Assembly (NCBI RefSeq): GCF_019734885.1
Contig: NZ_JAAXCM010000034.1
Coordinates: forward strand, 1 to 64,000
DNA: 64,000 bases
Source of the DNA: Pseudocoprococcus catus
GTDB taxonomy: Bacteria; Bacillota; Clostridia; Lachnospirales; Lachnospiraceae
Direction: 5' to 3'
Under the pieces are notes generated by a model. That model made no database searches, was not told the origin of the DNA, and saw only the letters and a program-made list of their open reading frames with translations. Each line of letters starts with the position of its first letter. The stretch's first letter is position 1. Position numbers and translations under genes: made by a program. This document shows, piece by piece, positions 28,314-37,852 of the stretch.

Positions 28314-30944
28314 ATGCGCAAGTGGGTTTATATGTTTACAGAAGGTAATGCCAGTATGAGAGAACTGCTTGGAGGAAAAGGTGCCAACCTGGCAGAGATG
28401 ACGAATCTTGGACTGCCTGTTCCGCAGGGCTTTACAATTACAACCGAAGCATGTACACAGTACTATGAAGATGGCCGATATATTAATCAGGAGATTCTTG
28501 ATCAGATTATGGAAGCTATCTCGAAAATGGAAGAAATCACCGGCAGGAAGTTCGGTGATAAAGAGAATCCGCTCCTTGTATCTGTCCGTTCCGGTGCCAG
28601 AGCTTCCATGCCGGGTATGATGGACACTATCCTGAATCTTGGTCTGAATGAGGAAGTCGTTCATGTTCTGGCGAAGAAATCCGGCAACCCAAGGTGGGCA
28701 TGGGATTGTTATCGTCGTTTTATCCAGATGTACTCTGATGTCGTTATGGAAGTCGGCAAGAAATACTTCGAAGAACTCATCGACAAGATGAAAGCAGAAA
28801 AGGGTATTACTCTGGATATTGATTTAACAGCAGAAGATCTGCATACGCTGGCAGACCAGTTTAAGGCAGAGTACAAAGAGAAAGTCGGCAAAGATTTCCC
28901 GGATAACCCGACAGACCAGCTGATTTATGCCATCAAAGCCGTTTTCCGATCATGGGACAATCCAAGAGCCAACGTTTATCGTATGGACAATGACATTCCG
29001 TACTCATGGGGAACAGCAGTCAATGTCCAGATGATGGCTTTCGGCAATATGGGAGAGACATCCGGTACGGGTGTCGCCTTTACCCGTGATCCGGCCACTG
29101 GTGAGAATCATCTGATGGGTGAATTTCTTCTGAATGCCCAGGGCGAAGATGTTGTTGCCGGTGTTCGTACACCGCAGAAAATTTCTCATCTTCAGGAAAT
29201 TATGCCGGATGTCTATGACCAGTTTGTGGGCATCTGCCATACTCTTGAAGATCATTACAGAAACATGCAGGATATGGAATTTACCATTGAGAATGGCCAT
29301 CTCTATATGCTGCAGACCCGTGACGGCAAACGTACCGCACAGGCAGCCCTTAAGATTGCCTGTGATCTGGTAGATGAAGGCATGATTTCAGAAGAAAGAG
29401 CAGTTGCCATGATTGATCCGCGTAATCTAGACACATTACTGCATCCGCAGTTTGATCAGAATGTTTTGAAAGAGGCAGTTCCAATCGGCAAGGCACTGGG
29501 TGCTTCTCCGGGTGCTGCCTGCGGTAAGATTGTATTTTCAGCCGATGATGCCAAAGAATGGGCAGAGCGCGGCGAGAAGGTTGTGCTTGTCCGTCTTGAA
29601 ACATCTCCAGAAGATATCGAAGGTATGAAAGCAGCTCAGGGTATTCTGACCGTCAGAGGCGGCATGACATCCCATGCAGCAGTTGTTGCACGTGGTATGG
29701 GCAAATGCTGCGTATCCGGCTGCGGCGACATCGTGATGGATGAAGAGAATAAGCGTTTTACTCTTGGCGGCAAAGAATACTGCGAAGGTGATGCCATCTC
29801 CATTGATGGTTCAACCGGTAAGATTTATGCAGGTATTATCCCGACGGTTGATGCAACCATTGCCGGTGAATTCGGACGTATTATGAGTTGGGCAGACAAG
29901 TACCGCACCATGGGTGTCCGTACCAATGCAGATACCCCTCGTGATGCAAAGAAAGCCCGTGAACTTGGTGCGCAGGGTATTGGTCTGTGCCGTACCGAGC
30001 ATATGTTCTTCGGTGAAGGCAGAATCGATGCTTTCCGTGAGATGATCTGTGCAGAGACGAAAGAGGAACGTGAAAGAGCCCTGGAAAAGATCCTGCCTTA
30101 CCAGCAGGATGATTTCGAACAGATTTATGAAGCAATGGAAGGACTGCCGGTAACCATTCGTTTCCTTGATCCGCCATTGCATGAGTTCGTTCCGACAGAG
30201 GAAGAGGATATTGAGAAACTGGCCAAAGCCCAGGGCAAGAGCATTGAACATATCAAAGGCATCATTCAGGGTCTCCATGAATTTAATCCGATGATGGGAC
30301 ACCGGGGCTGCCGTTTAAGCGTGACTTATCCTGAAATTGCAGTTATGCAGACAAAGGCTGTTATCCGTGCAGCCATCAAAGTGCAGAAAGCACATCCGGA
30401 ATGGACACTTGTACCTGAAATTATGATTCCGCTTGTAGGCGAAATTAAGGAATTAAAGTATGTCAAGAAGACAGTTGTGGAAACAGCTGATGCAGAGATT
30501 AAAGCCTCCGGCGTTGATCTGAAGTATGAAGTTGGTACAATGATCGAAATCCCTAGAGCAGCATTGACAGCGGATGAGATTGCCTCAGAGGCGGACTTCT
30601 TCAGTTTCGGTACCAACGATCTGACACAGATGACCTTCGGTTTCTCAAGAGATGATGCAGGCAAATTCCTGAACGCTTACTATGATGCCAAGATTTATGA
30701 GAGTGATCCATTTGCCAAGGTAGACCAGAAGGGTGTCGGCAAACTGATGAAGATGGCCATTGACCTTGGTCGTCCGGTTAATCCGAAACTGCATATCGGT
30801 GTCTGCGGCGAGCATGGCGGCGACCCGTCATCTGTGGAATTCTTCAATAAAATAGGTCTGGATTATGTGTCCTGTTCACCTTTCAGAGTGCCAATCGCAC
30901 GTTTGGCAGCAGCACAGGCAGCTATCGCCGAGTCACATCACTAA
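28314..30944 (+). CDS. ppdK: Pyruvate, phosphate dikinase
   Basis: Interconverts pyruvate + ATP + Pi with PEP + AMP + PPi; in gut clostridia it often works in glycolysis or gluconeogenesis. 876 residues. N-terminal ATP-grasp domain from VYMFTEGNASMRELLGGKGA; swivelling His domain with GGMTSHAAVVARGMGKCCVS carrying the phospho-His; C-terminal PEP/pyruvate barrel with the GVCGEHGGDP Cys near the end. In Bacillus a PPDK regulatory kinase gene lies near glyS; here ppdK itself does, but no regulator is seen. Confidence 0.97.
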   Translation: MRKWVYMFTEGNASMRELLGGKGANLAEMTNLGLPVPQGFTITTEACTQYYEDGRYINQEILDQIMEAISKMEEITGRKFGDKENPLLVSVRSGARASMPGMMDTILNLGLNEEVVHVLAKKSGNPRWAWDCYRRFIQMYSDVVMEVGKKYFEELIDKMKAEKGITLDIDLTAEDLHTLADQFKAEYKEKVGKDFPDNPTDQLIYAIKAVFRSWDNPRANVYRMDNDIPYSWGTAVNVQMMAFGNMGETSGTGVAFTRDPATGENHLMGEFLLNAQGEDVVAGVRTPQKISHLQEIMPDVYDQFVGICHTLEDHYRNMQDMEFTIENGHLYMLQTRDGKRTAQAALKIACDLVDEGMISEERAVAMIDPRNLDTLLHPQFDQNVLKEAVPIGKALGASPGAACGKIVFSADDAKEWAERGEKVVLVRLETSPEDIEGMKAAQGILTVRGGMTSHAAVVARGMGKCCVSGCGDIVMDEENKRFTLGGKEYCEGDAISIDGSTGKIYAGIIPTVDATIAGEFGRIMSWADKYRTMGVRTNADTPRDAKKARELGAQGIGLCRTEHMFFGEGRIDAFREMICAETKEERERALEKILPYQQDDFEQIYEAMEGLPVTIRFLDPPLHEFVPTEEEDIEKLAKAQGKSIEHIKGIIQGLHEFNPMMGHRGCRLSVTYPEIAVMQTKAVIRAAIKVQKAHPEWTLVPEIMIPLVGEIKELKYVKKTVVETADAEIKASGVDLKYEVGTMIEIPRAALTADEIASEADFFSFGTNDLTQMTFGFSRDDAGKFLNAYYDAKIYESDPFAKVDQKGVGKLMKMAIDLGRPVNPKLHIGVCGEHGGDPSSVEFFNKIGLDYVSCSPFRVPIARLAAAQAAIAESHH

Positions 30945-31060
30945 AAGATCCGTGTTAGAGGGGAAAGCAAACTATCCTATTAAAGGGTAAAATTGCCAAC
31001 CAATCTAAAAATTGTCCAAGTATAAAAAATTACCGGGAATTTAGAACAAGAATTCATCAA

Positions 31061-31092
31061 AGAGGCAGGAAGCGTATCCTGTCTCTTTTTTT
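31061..31092 (+). terminator. Terminator after ppdK
   Basis: AGAGGCAGGA, loop AGCGTA, TCCTGTCTCT (one G-T pair), then TTTTTTT. Confidence 0.8.
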
Positions 31093-31113
31093 GCTACAAT
31101 ATGGTTGAAATTC

Positions 31114-31122
31114 TGTTATAAT
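31114..31122 (+). promoter_or_regulatory. Extended -10 promoter for the signalling/transport unit
   Basis: TGTTATAAT is a perfect extended -10 (TG, one base, TATAAT at 31117-31122); the -35 is poor. Transcription would start near 31129, only about 9 bases before the first ATG. Confidence 0.5.
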
Positions 31123-31137
31123 AACATCATAGAGGAG

Positions 31138-31986
31138 ATGATCGTTATCAAAGTAATAAAGAATCACTTGACGCCGCTAAAAAAAAGTGATTACACGAAA
31201 ATCCATAATTTAAGAGATACCCTGCACCGTCCGCTGACAGCAACCAGTGAACAATCTGTTTTTTCATGGCAGAATTATTATGGTTTTACCGGATATGACG
31301 GCGGTGATTTTTTTCTGGTTTACAGCAGCCGCCTGCAGCGCTTTCTATATCCTTTCGGCAATGTCGGACATGGCCTGGACTTTATCAATCATCTTAACTG
31401 GCCCCAATCAGAGAAGAACTTTGCCTATTTAAGTGCAGACCAGGCTGCGTATCTGCAGCAATCCGGGTATGAAATTCGCAAAGACTGTGATGCCAGCGAA
31501 TATATTTACGAGACAGCAGCACTGTCACTGACAGCCGGCAATATATCTTCTAATTTTAAGAGGAAATGCAGGAAATTCTCCAGGGAGTATCCGTATACAG
31601 TCCGAATGATCGATCCGGACTGGCTGGATCAGCGGATTTATGATTTATTTGAAAAGCAGCTGCCGGAAGTCATCTATATGCTGGACCATTACACAGAATA
31701 CGGGATGACCGGCATTGAGATCCGGTGTCAGAATGAACGGGCCTTTTTATTCGGCTATGAAAACACTCCGGATACCTTCACCATGGCAGCTACAGATTAT
31801 ACCAAAGGGTTCGGCTCTTCTGCCGTCGCTGCCTGTATTTATGAAATGGCCAGCCGCCTGCAGGGACACTATCAATACATCAATTTAGAAGAGGATATGG
31901 GCATCAAAGGCCTGCGCCGGATGAAGCAATTATATCTTCCTGTCTTTATATTGGAGGCATACAATGCAGATTTCAAATATCATTAA
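31138..31986 (+). CDS. DUF2156 (LPG synthase C-terminal-like) protein
   Basis: About 282 residues of the DUF2156 acyltransferase fold. The C-terminal hallmark INLEEDMGIKGLRRMKQLYL is clear and matches that of the gene at 2336; the rest is divergent. No membrane segment. The start is awkward: AGAGGAG (31131-31137) abuts ATG 31138 with no spacer, and the only other in-frame start is a TTG at 31105, upstream of the likely transcription start. A non-ATG start near 31147 is possible. The next gene overlaps its end by 23 bases, so its product is probably made together with the MATE fusion. Substrate unknown; an aminoacyl or acyl transfer is inferred from fold. Confidence 0.7.
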   Translation: MIVIKVIKNHLTPLKKSDYTKIHNLRDTLHRPLTATSEQSVFSWQNYYGFTGYDGGDFFLVYSSRLQRFLYPFGNVGHGLDFINHLNWPQSEKNFAYLSADQAAYLQQSGYEIRKDCDASEYIYETAALSLTAGNISSNFKRKCRKFSREYPYTVRMIDPDWLDQRIYDLFEKQLPEVIYMLDHYTEYGMTGIEIRCQNERAFLFGYENTPDTFTMAATDYTKGFGSSAVAACIYEMASRLQGHYQYINLEEDMGIKGLRRMKQLYLPVFILEAYNADFKYH

Positions 31987-33721
31987 CCTACAGTCTGGAA
32001 AAGGCAGGTTTTTTTGCCGGAAAATGTTTCATAAAGTTTTCTGGATGACCAATCTGGCGTCCCTTGGCCTTGTGGCGGCTAATATCATGGATGCAGTTGT
32101 TGTCGGAAGACAGATGGGGGCATCCGGTCTGGCTGCCATTGGTATGGTCAGCCCGATTTATGTCCTTTACAATATTCTCGGTTACGGCTTTTCCGTGGGA
32201 GGTGCTGTTACCTTCAGCAAATTAATGGGCAAAGGCAAGGATGAAGCTGCAGTCAGTCATTTCAATCAGATCCTGCTCTTGTCTGTACTTGTCTCAGCCT
32301 TCATAGGTATTGCCGGCAACCTGTTATTGACGCCGATCGTCCATCTGTTGGGAGGAGCAGCAGCGGATGCAGCTGTTATAAAAATGTGTAAGGACTATGC
32401 CTCCCTAATTCTATGGACATTCCCCATCTTTATGATCAATTTCGTTTTTTATGAATTTGTCCGCTGCGATGATGATCAGAGAATTGCCTCCATTTCCTAT
32501 GTCATCGGCTGTCTGTCGGATGTTGCCTTGAACTGGATACTGGTGGTTGGTCTTGATATAGGCGTACAGGGTGCTGCATGGGCAACTGTCATCGGTCAGT
32601 TCGTCAGTGTTCTGATTCTTACTACACACTTTTTTAAGCCCGGATATCATCTGCATATGGCCCTTAGTAAGATCGATTTTGCAGAGACACTAATATCATT
32701 CAAAATCGGCCTGTCAACTTCCTCAAGATACTTTTTTCAATGCCTTTATCTGATCATGATGAACAATCTGCTGATGCATTTTGCTCCCGACGGCAATTTA
32801 TATGTAGCGGTTTTTGATGTTGTCATGAATGTGACTTATATCGGATGTTTTATTTATACGGCTGCCTGCGAGACAATGAGCCCGTTGGCATCTACATTTA
32901 ATGCAGAACATAACAGAGAAAATCTCATCGAACTGCTTAAAACGGCACTCCTGTATGGCTGTATCGGCAGTATCCTGCTGGGCATTGTCATTGCTGTTTT
33001 TGCAGACCCCGTTGCTTCCATGTTCGGTCTGAACAATGCCCTTTCCGTTTCTGCTATCCGCGCTTATTGCATCAGTATTTCTTTTACGGCTTTTGTTGAG
33101 ATATCCGCCTGTTTTTATCAGGCCATCGAAAAGCCGAAAGCAGCCGGCATCATTACGCTGCTGAGAAATTTTGTTATTTTATTCCCGATATCTGCCATTA
33201 TCGGCATATATTGGACACAATACTTCTGGTATGCCCTGCCGGCAGAAGAAATTCTTACGGCCTTGGCAGCTTCATTTGTGATCTTTAAAGCAATTCCGGA
33301 AGAGGATGATAATGTCTTTTCTTATACCTTGACAAATGATCAGAAAGATGTATCTCGTCTTCTGAGTCAGGTGGAGGATTACCTTGAACAAAGTGATTCC
33401 GGCATCAAACAGTCCTATGTGATTTCCATGGTTGTGGAAGAGTTGTGTACCGCCATCATTGAACACGCTTTTAAAAACGATCCGGAGGAATACATACAGC
33501 TTACCATTACACCTGAGGAGACAGGCAATATCGTAGTAAACATCCGGGACAGTGCGGTTTCATTTAATCCTTTTGAGATGCAGACTAAACGTCTGAATGT
33601 CGACTCTGCATCAGACCATGCCGCCATTGATGCCATGGGGATCCTGATGATCAAGAAGAAAGCCAAAGAGTTTTATTATCGACGCTATCAGGGATTTAAT
33701 GTCACAACGATTATCGTATAA
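31964..33721 (+). CDS. MATE transporter fused to a degenerate GHKL ATPase domain
   Basis: 585 residues. Residues about 15-450 are a MATE-family exchanger with some 12 hydrophobic segments (TNLASLGLVAANIMDAVVVG, then MGASGLAAIGMVSPIYVLYN). Residues about 455-585 are cytoplasmic and resemble RsbW/HATPase_c_2: QSYVISMVVEELCTAIIEHA near 482-501 and NIVVNIRDSAVSFNPF near 523-536. The N-box Asn is replaced (E493-LCT-A497) and the G1 box D-x-G is D529-S-A, so ATP binding and kinase activity are doubtful. GGAGG precedes ATG 31964. It is followed 14 bases later by a PP2C gene and then an intact RsbW. I infer that the tail is a docking or sensing domain tying export to a partner-switching pathway. Confidence 0.82.
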   Translation: MQISNIINLQSGKGRFFCRKMFHKVFWMTNLASLGLVAANIMDAVVVGRQMGASGLAAIGMVSPIYVLYNILGYGFSVGGAVTFSKLMGKGKDEAAVSHFNQILLLSVLVSAFIGIAGNLLLTPIVHLLGGAAADAAVIKMCKDYASLILWTFPIFMINFVFYEFVRCDDDQRIASISYVIGCLSDVALNWILVVGLDIGVQGAAWATVIGQFVSVLILTTHFFKPGYHLHMALSKIDFAETLISFKIGLSTSSRYFFQCLYLIMMNNLLMHFAPDGNLYVAVFDVVMNVTYIGCFIYTAACETMSPLASTFNAEHNRENLIELLKTALLYGCIGSILLGIVIAVFADPVASMFGLNNALSVSAIRAYCISISFTAFVEISACFYQAIEKPKAAGIITLLRNFVILFPISAIIGIYWTQYFWYALPAEEILTALAASFVIFKAIPEEDDNVFSYTLTNDQKDVSRLLSQVEDYLEQSDSGIKQSYVISMVVEELCTAIIEHAFKNDPEEYIQLTITPEETGNIVVNIRDSAVSFNPFEMQTKRLNVDSASDHAAIDAMGILMIKKKAKEFYYRRYQGFNVTTIIV

Positions 33722-33735
33722 AAAGGAGCAATCAT

Positions 33736-35445
33736 ATGCAATCAAATAAAAAAATAACCGATAAACGAAGGTTTTCCGTTGTTATGAAGATTACTGCCAT
33801 TGTCATTGTCATGGCAATTTTAATCGGTTCCACTGCCATCTATGCCGGCTATTATCTTCATTCAACCACCATGAATCAGTATTACAAGAATCAGGTTGTC
33901 AATATCAGCAAAACCCTTTCCAAATATATCCCTGCTGATTATATCGAACAATTAAAGGAGGCAGCATCCGATCCGGAACTGGAAATCGTGAGAGAAGAAG
34001 CCATTGCATCTGATAACCCGGATCTTGTCAAAGACTGGATGATCCAAAAGGGTGTTTACGATGATTATGAAAAAGTGTTGTCTATTCTCGAAGATTTCCG
34101 CAATAATATGGGTATGACTTATGTTTATGTTCTGAACAATCAGGCCAACTATTCAACATATCTGGCAGATCCTGATGAAGATATGACCATATTCGGCAAA
34201 AGAGAAGACAATACAGCTGGTTTTGAACAGTACACATCCAATGAAGAAATCCCGCCGACAGTATCGGAAGGTGAATACGGATGGCTCTGTTCCGGCTATG
34301 AACCGATTTATTCTGAAGATGGTAAGGCTATCGCTTTGATCGGTGTGGATATCAGCATGAACGAAGTTGTCAGTCAGCAGATGGATTTCCTGAAGCAGAT
34401 GCTGACATGGCTCATTATTCTGACATTGATCATTGTGATTCTGGTCATTTGCTATTTCCGTTATACACTGACAAAACCGCTTCAGAAGCTGGCCGGATCG
34501 GCCCAGACATTTGTTGCAAGAAGAGAGGAGAAAGGCTCAAAGGAACCGGTACAAACAGCTATTTCAGATCTCACCATCAAGTCCAATGATGAGATCCGCG
34601 ACCTTTATGATTCTATTCGTCAGATGGAAACAGACATCAATCAATATATTCAGAATATTACCGCTGTTACTGCGGAAAAAGAACGCATTGGTGCGGAATT
34701 GAATATTGCCACACAGATTCAGTCTTCCATGCTTCCATGTATATTCCCGCCGTTTCCGAACCGTGAGGAATTTGATATATATGCATCCATGACACCTGCC
34801 AAAGAAGTTGGCGGCGACTTCTATGATTTCTTTATGGTGGATGACCGTCATATCGCCATCGTTATGGCAGACGTCTCCGGTAAAGGTGTCCCTGCCGCAC
34901 TGTTTATGGTTATCGGCAAAACGCTGATCAAAGATCATACACAGCCGGGCATAGATCTTGGCGATATTTTCTCAAAGGTCAATAATCTTCTCTGTGAATC
35001 CAACAGCGAGGATATGTTTATCACAGCTTTTGAAGGTGTCCTCAATCTTGTCACAGGAGAATTCCGTTATGTCAATGCAGGACACGAAATGCCGTTTATC
35101 CGCAAGAAAAACGAAAGTTTTGAAGCCTATAAGATCCGTCCGGGTTTTGTCCTTGCAGGTATGGAAGGCATGCGTTATAAGAGCGGTTCCATGATGCTGG
35201 AACCCGGTGACATGATTTTCCAGTACACAGATGGTGTGACAGAAGCAACCAATGCACAGAATGAACTGTTTGGCATGGATCGTCTTCAGACAACTTTGAA
35301 CTCTGTCAAAGAAAATGATACCCATGCGATCTTGACCGCTGTCAAAAACGGCATTGATACATTTGTGGGAGATGCCCCGCAGTTTGATGATATAACCATG
35401 CTTTGTCTGGATTACAAAAAGAAAATGGAGGTTGATGCGCAATGA
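33736..35445 (+). CDS. Membrane PP2C/SpoIIE-type phosphatase with HAMP domain
   Basis: 569 residues. Transmembrane segment about 17-40, extracellular sensor domain about 41-220 (a Cache-like fold is likely), second segment about 223-243, HAMP about 245-300, a short coiled linker, then a SpoIIE/RsbU phosphatase domain from about 340. Metal-binding acidic residues are all present: D361 (GGDFYDFF), D379 (MADVSGKGVPAALF) and D551/D552 (FDDITML). Such enzymes dephosphorylate an anti-anti-sigma (STAS) protein, countering an RsbW kinase. The ATGA overlap with the next gene, an RsbW, matches that pairing. The signal sensed is unknown. Confidence 0.92.
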   Translation: MQSNKKITDKRRFSVVMKITAIVIVMAILIGSTAIYAGYYLHSTTMNQYYKNQVVNISKTLSKYIPADYIEQLKEAASDPELEIVREEAIASDNPDLVKDWMIQKGVYDDYEKVLSILEDFRNNMGMTYVYVLNNQANYSTYLADPDEDMTIFGKREDNTAGFEQYTSNEEIPPTVSEGEYGWLCSGYEPIYSEDGKAIALIGVDISMNEVVSQQMDFLKQMLTWLIILTLIIVILVICYFRYTLTKPLQKLAGSAQTFVARREEKGSKEPVQTAISDLTIKSNDEIRDLYDSIRQMETDINQYIQNITAVTAEKERIGAELNIATQIQSSMLPCIFPPFPNREEFDIYASMTPAKEVGGDFYDFFMVDDRHIAIVMADVSGKGVPAALFMVIGKTLIKDHTQPGIDLGDIFSKVNNLLCESNSEDMFITAFEGVLNLVTGEFRYVNAGHEMPFIRKKNESFEAYKIRPGFVLAGMEGMRYKSGSMMLEPGDMIFQYTDGVTEATNAQNELFGMDRLQTTLNSVKENDTHAILTAVKNGIDTFVGDAPQFDDITMLCLDYKKKMEVDAQ

Positions 35446-35849
35446 AAGAGTTAACCTTAGATGCAACCGTAGAAAACATTTCAACTGTTACGGCATTTGT
35501 AGATGAAGAATTGGAGAAAATCGATTGTCCCATGAAAGCACAGATGCAGATCGATATCGCTATCGATGAAGTATTCAGCAATATTGCACATTATGCCTAT
35601 CATCCCTCTGTCGGGTCTGCAACTGTCAAAATCGAAGTGATTGAAGAACCTATGTCCGTTGTGATTACTTTTATTGACGGCGGTACCCCTTACAATCCCC
35701 TTGAAAAGGAAGATCCCGATATCACCCTTTCCGCGGAAGAGCGGGAGATTGGCGGTCTGGGTATTTTCATGGTAAAGAAATCCATGGACAGCATTGATTA
35801 CGAATATAAGGACGGGCAGAATATCCTCCGAATCAAAAAAAATATATAA
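35442..35849 (+). CDS. RsbW-like anti-sigma factor / serine kinase
   Basis: 135 residues, single GHKL ATPase domain. N-box DEVFSNIAHYAY with E43 and N47, G1 box FIDGGTPYNP with D79-G80-G81, G2 GGLGIFMVKKSMD: all intact, unlike the fused copy in the MATE gene. Family members bind a sigma factor or phosphorylate a STAS partner. GGAGG lies inside the phosphatase gene, and the start overlaps its stop by 4 bases. No STAS or sigma gene is adjacent, so the partner is elsewhere or is the MATE fusion. Confidence 0.9.
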   Translation: MKELTLDATVENISTVTAFVDEELEKIDCPMKAQMQIDIAIDEVFSNIAHYAYHPSVGSATVKIEVIEEPMSVVITFIDGGTPYNPLEKEDPDITLSAEEREIGGLGIFMVKKSMDSIDYEYKDGQNILRIKKNI

Positions 35850-35870
35850 TTATTAATTAGAAGTTTTTCG

Positions 35871-35897
35871 GACGCTATAACTGAATGTTATAACGTC
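35871..35897 (+). terminator. Hairpin after the RsbW gene
   Basis: GACG-C-TATAAC, loop TGAAT, GTTATA-A-CGTC: 10 pairs with one mismatch; only a weak T-run, so termination is uncertain. Confidence 0.4.
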
Positions 35898-35977
35898 TAT
35901 TTAAAATATGCATATTTATTATATATCAATCTGTGGTAAAATAGTATCAGAGTGATTAAGAAAAGAAAGGAATTTTC

Positions 35978-36466
35978 ATGATGGATAAAGGAACAATCTT
36001 TAAATTTTATAATGATCTTGATACAGACCAGATTATCGCATCGCAGTATCTGCTGCTGCCGAATCTGGAAGAAATGAAAGCCCATACATTTGAGTCTCAG
36101 GACCCGGATTTTGCCAAAAAGGTACAGCCTGGTGACTTTGTTGTTGCCGGTGAGAATTTTGGCTGCGGTTCTTCAAGAGAACAGGCTCCCGGTGTGTTAA
36201 AAGCCCTTGGCGTGAAAGCAGTGATTGCCAAATCCTTTGCCAGAATTTTCTTCAGAAATGCCATCAATATCGGACTGCCGGCTATCGTCTGCAAAGATCT
36301 TCCGGATGATGTCCAGACAGGGAATACAATGATCCTTCACATGTCTGAAGGTACTGTAGAAGCCAACGGAAAGACTTACACATGTACAAAACTTCCGGAA
36401 TATATGCAGCATATTTTAAATCAGGGCGGTCTGATCGCTTCTTTAAATAAAGAGGAGGACAAATAA
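35978..36466 (+). CDS. leuD: 3-isopropylmalate dehydratase-type small subunit (copy 1)
   Basis: 162 residues, swivel domain of the aconitase superfamily. Core GENFGCGSSREQAPGVLKAL and IAKSFARIFFRNAINIGLPA are present. In the specificity loop (TDQIIASQYLLLPN) the residues after Tyr-Leu are LL; homoaconitases have Arg there, and the usual isopropylmalate form is YLVY or similar. It could serve isopropylmalate or a related hydroxy-diacid. The partner large subunit starts 1 base after its stop. AAAGGAA ahead of ATG 35978. Confidence 0.85.
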   Translation: MMDKGTIFKFYNDLDTDQIIASQYLLLPNLEEMKAHTFESQDPDFAKKVQPGDFVVAGENFGCGSSREQAPGVLKALGVKAVIAKSFARIFFRNAINIGLPAIVCKDLPDDVQTGNTMILHMSEGTVEANGKTYTCTKLPEYMQHILNQGGLIASLNKEEDK

Positions 36467-36467
36467 G

Positions 36468-37721
36468 ATGGGAATGACAATTGCAGAGAAAATTATTGCC
36501 GCAGCTGCAGGTGTTGAAAGCGTACGTCCCGGCGATATCCATACAGTAAATCTTGACAAAATGATGAGTAATGACGGTACAACACATCTGACCGTTGACA
36601 TGTACAACAATCAGCTGAAGCATCCGCATATTGCGGATCCGAAGAAACTGGTTTTTATTGTTGACCACAATGTGCCTTCTGACAATCCTAAAACAGCTGC
36701 ATCCCAGAAGAAGATGAGAGATTTTGCCAGAGAAAACGGCATTGATTTCTGGGAAGGAAAGGGTGTCTGCCATCAGATCATGCTGGAGAATTATGTCCGT
36801 TCAGGAGAGTTGATCTTCGGTGCAGACAGCCATACATGTTCTTATGGTGCTGTCGGTGCTTTTGGTACCGGTGTAGGATGTACAGACTTCCTTTACGGCA
36901 TGGTCACAGGTACATCATGGGTATTGGTGCCAGAAACTGTCAAATTTAACCTTGTCGGGAAATTACCTGAAGGTGTCTATGCCAGAGATCTGATTCTTGA
37001 GATCATCGGCACTGTCGGTGCCAACGGCTGTAACTATCAGGTTATGGAGTTTACAGGCGAGGGAGCCAGGACACTGAGCATTTCAGATCGTATTGCTCTG
37101 TGCAACATGGCTGTTGAGGCCGGTGCCAAAACAGGTATTTTTGAGCCGGATGAGAAAGCTATTGCTTACCTTGAAGAACACGGACGCAAACCAAAGGCCA
37201 TTTATCACAGTGATCCGGATGCAGTTTATGTAAGAGAATATACATTTGATCTGTCAAAAATCCGCCCTGTTGTGGCCAAACCTGATTTCGTAGATAATCT
37301 CTGTCCGGCTGAGGAAGTCCAGGGAATTAAGATTGATGAAGCGTTCCTTGGTTCCTGCAATAACGGCCGCATTGAAGATCTTCGGGTGGGTGCATCTATT
37401 ATCAAAGGCCATAAGGTTGCTGACAGTGTTCGTTTCCTTGTTGTACCTGCCAGCCTTGAAATTTACAAACAGGCATTAAAAGAAGGTCTGATCGATATCT
37501 TTATGGATGCCGGTGCCATTGTCATGAACCCGAACTGCAGCGTCTGCTGGGGAAGCTGTCAGGGCGTCATCGGTGAGAATGAAGTACTGATCAGCACAGG
37601 TACACGCAACTTCAAGGGGCGTGCCGGCCATCCAAGCTCCAAAGTTTATCTCGGTTCCGCAGCAACAGTAACAGCATCCGCCATTGCGGGAAAGATTGCT
37701 TTAGCTGAAGATATTCATTAA
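36468..37721 (+). CDS. leuC: 3-isopropylmalate dehydratase-type large subunit (copy 1)
   Basis: 417 residues; carries the [4Fe-4S] cluster of an aconitase-family isomerase/dehydratase. Cluster cysteines: GSCNNGRIED and the pair in NPNCSVCWGSCQG. Other hallmarks: GVCHQIMLE, FGADSHTCSYGAVGAFGTGV. The second-Cys region is unusual (CSVCWGSC instead of CG.C.G) and GSCNN replaces GSCTN, marking it as divergent from copy 2. Together with the small subunit at 35978 it forms a complete enzyme; leuA and leuB are not in the window, so the pathway is an assumption. Confidence 0.85.
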   Translation: MGMTIAEKIIAAAAGVESVRPGDIHTVNLDKMMSNDGTTHLTVDMYNNQLKHPHIADPKKLVFIVDHNVPSDNPKTAASQKKMRDFARENGIDFWEGKGVCHQIMLENYVRSGELIFGADSHTCSYGAVGAFGTGVGCTDFLYGMVTGTSWVLVPETVKFNLVGKLPEGVYARDLILEIIGTVGANGCNYQVMEFTGEGARTLSISDRIALCNMAVEAGAKTGIFEPDEKAIAYLEEHGRKPKAIYHSDPDAVYVREYTFDLSKIRPVVAKPDFVDNLCPAEEVQGIKIDEAFLGSCNNGRIEDLRVGASIIKGHKVADSVRFLVVPASLEIYKQALKEGLIDIFMDAGAIVMNPNCSVCWGSCQGVIGENEVLISTGTRNFKGRAGHPSSKVYLGSAATVTASAIAGKIALAEDIH

Positions 37722-37852
37722 TTGATAAATACATAGTATCCGGAGAATGATTCGCAGGATTTACAGCAATCTCCAGAGTAGATATGGCAATCAGCTGACT
37801 GCGGGTAACGATCCGGATAACAACAGCGAAATGACGATGAGGTGTAACAGAT

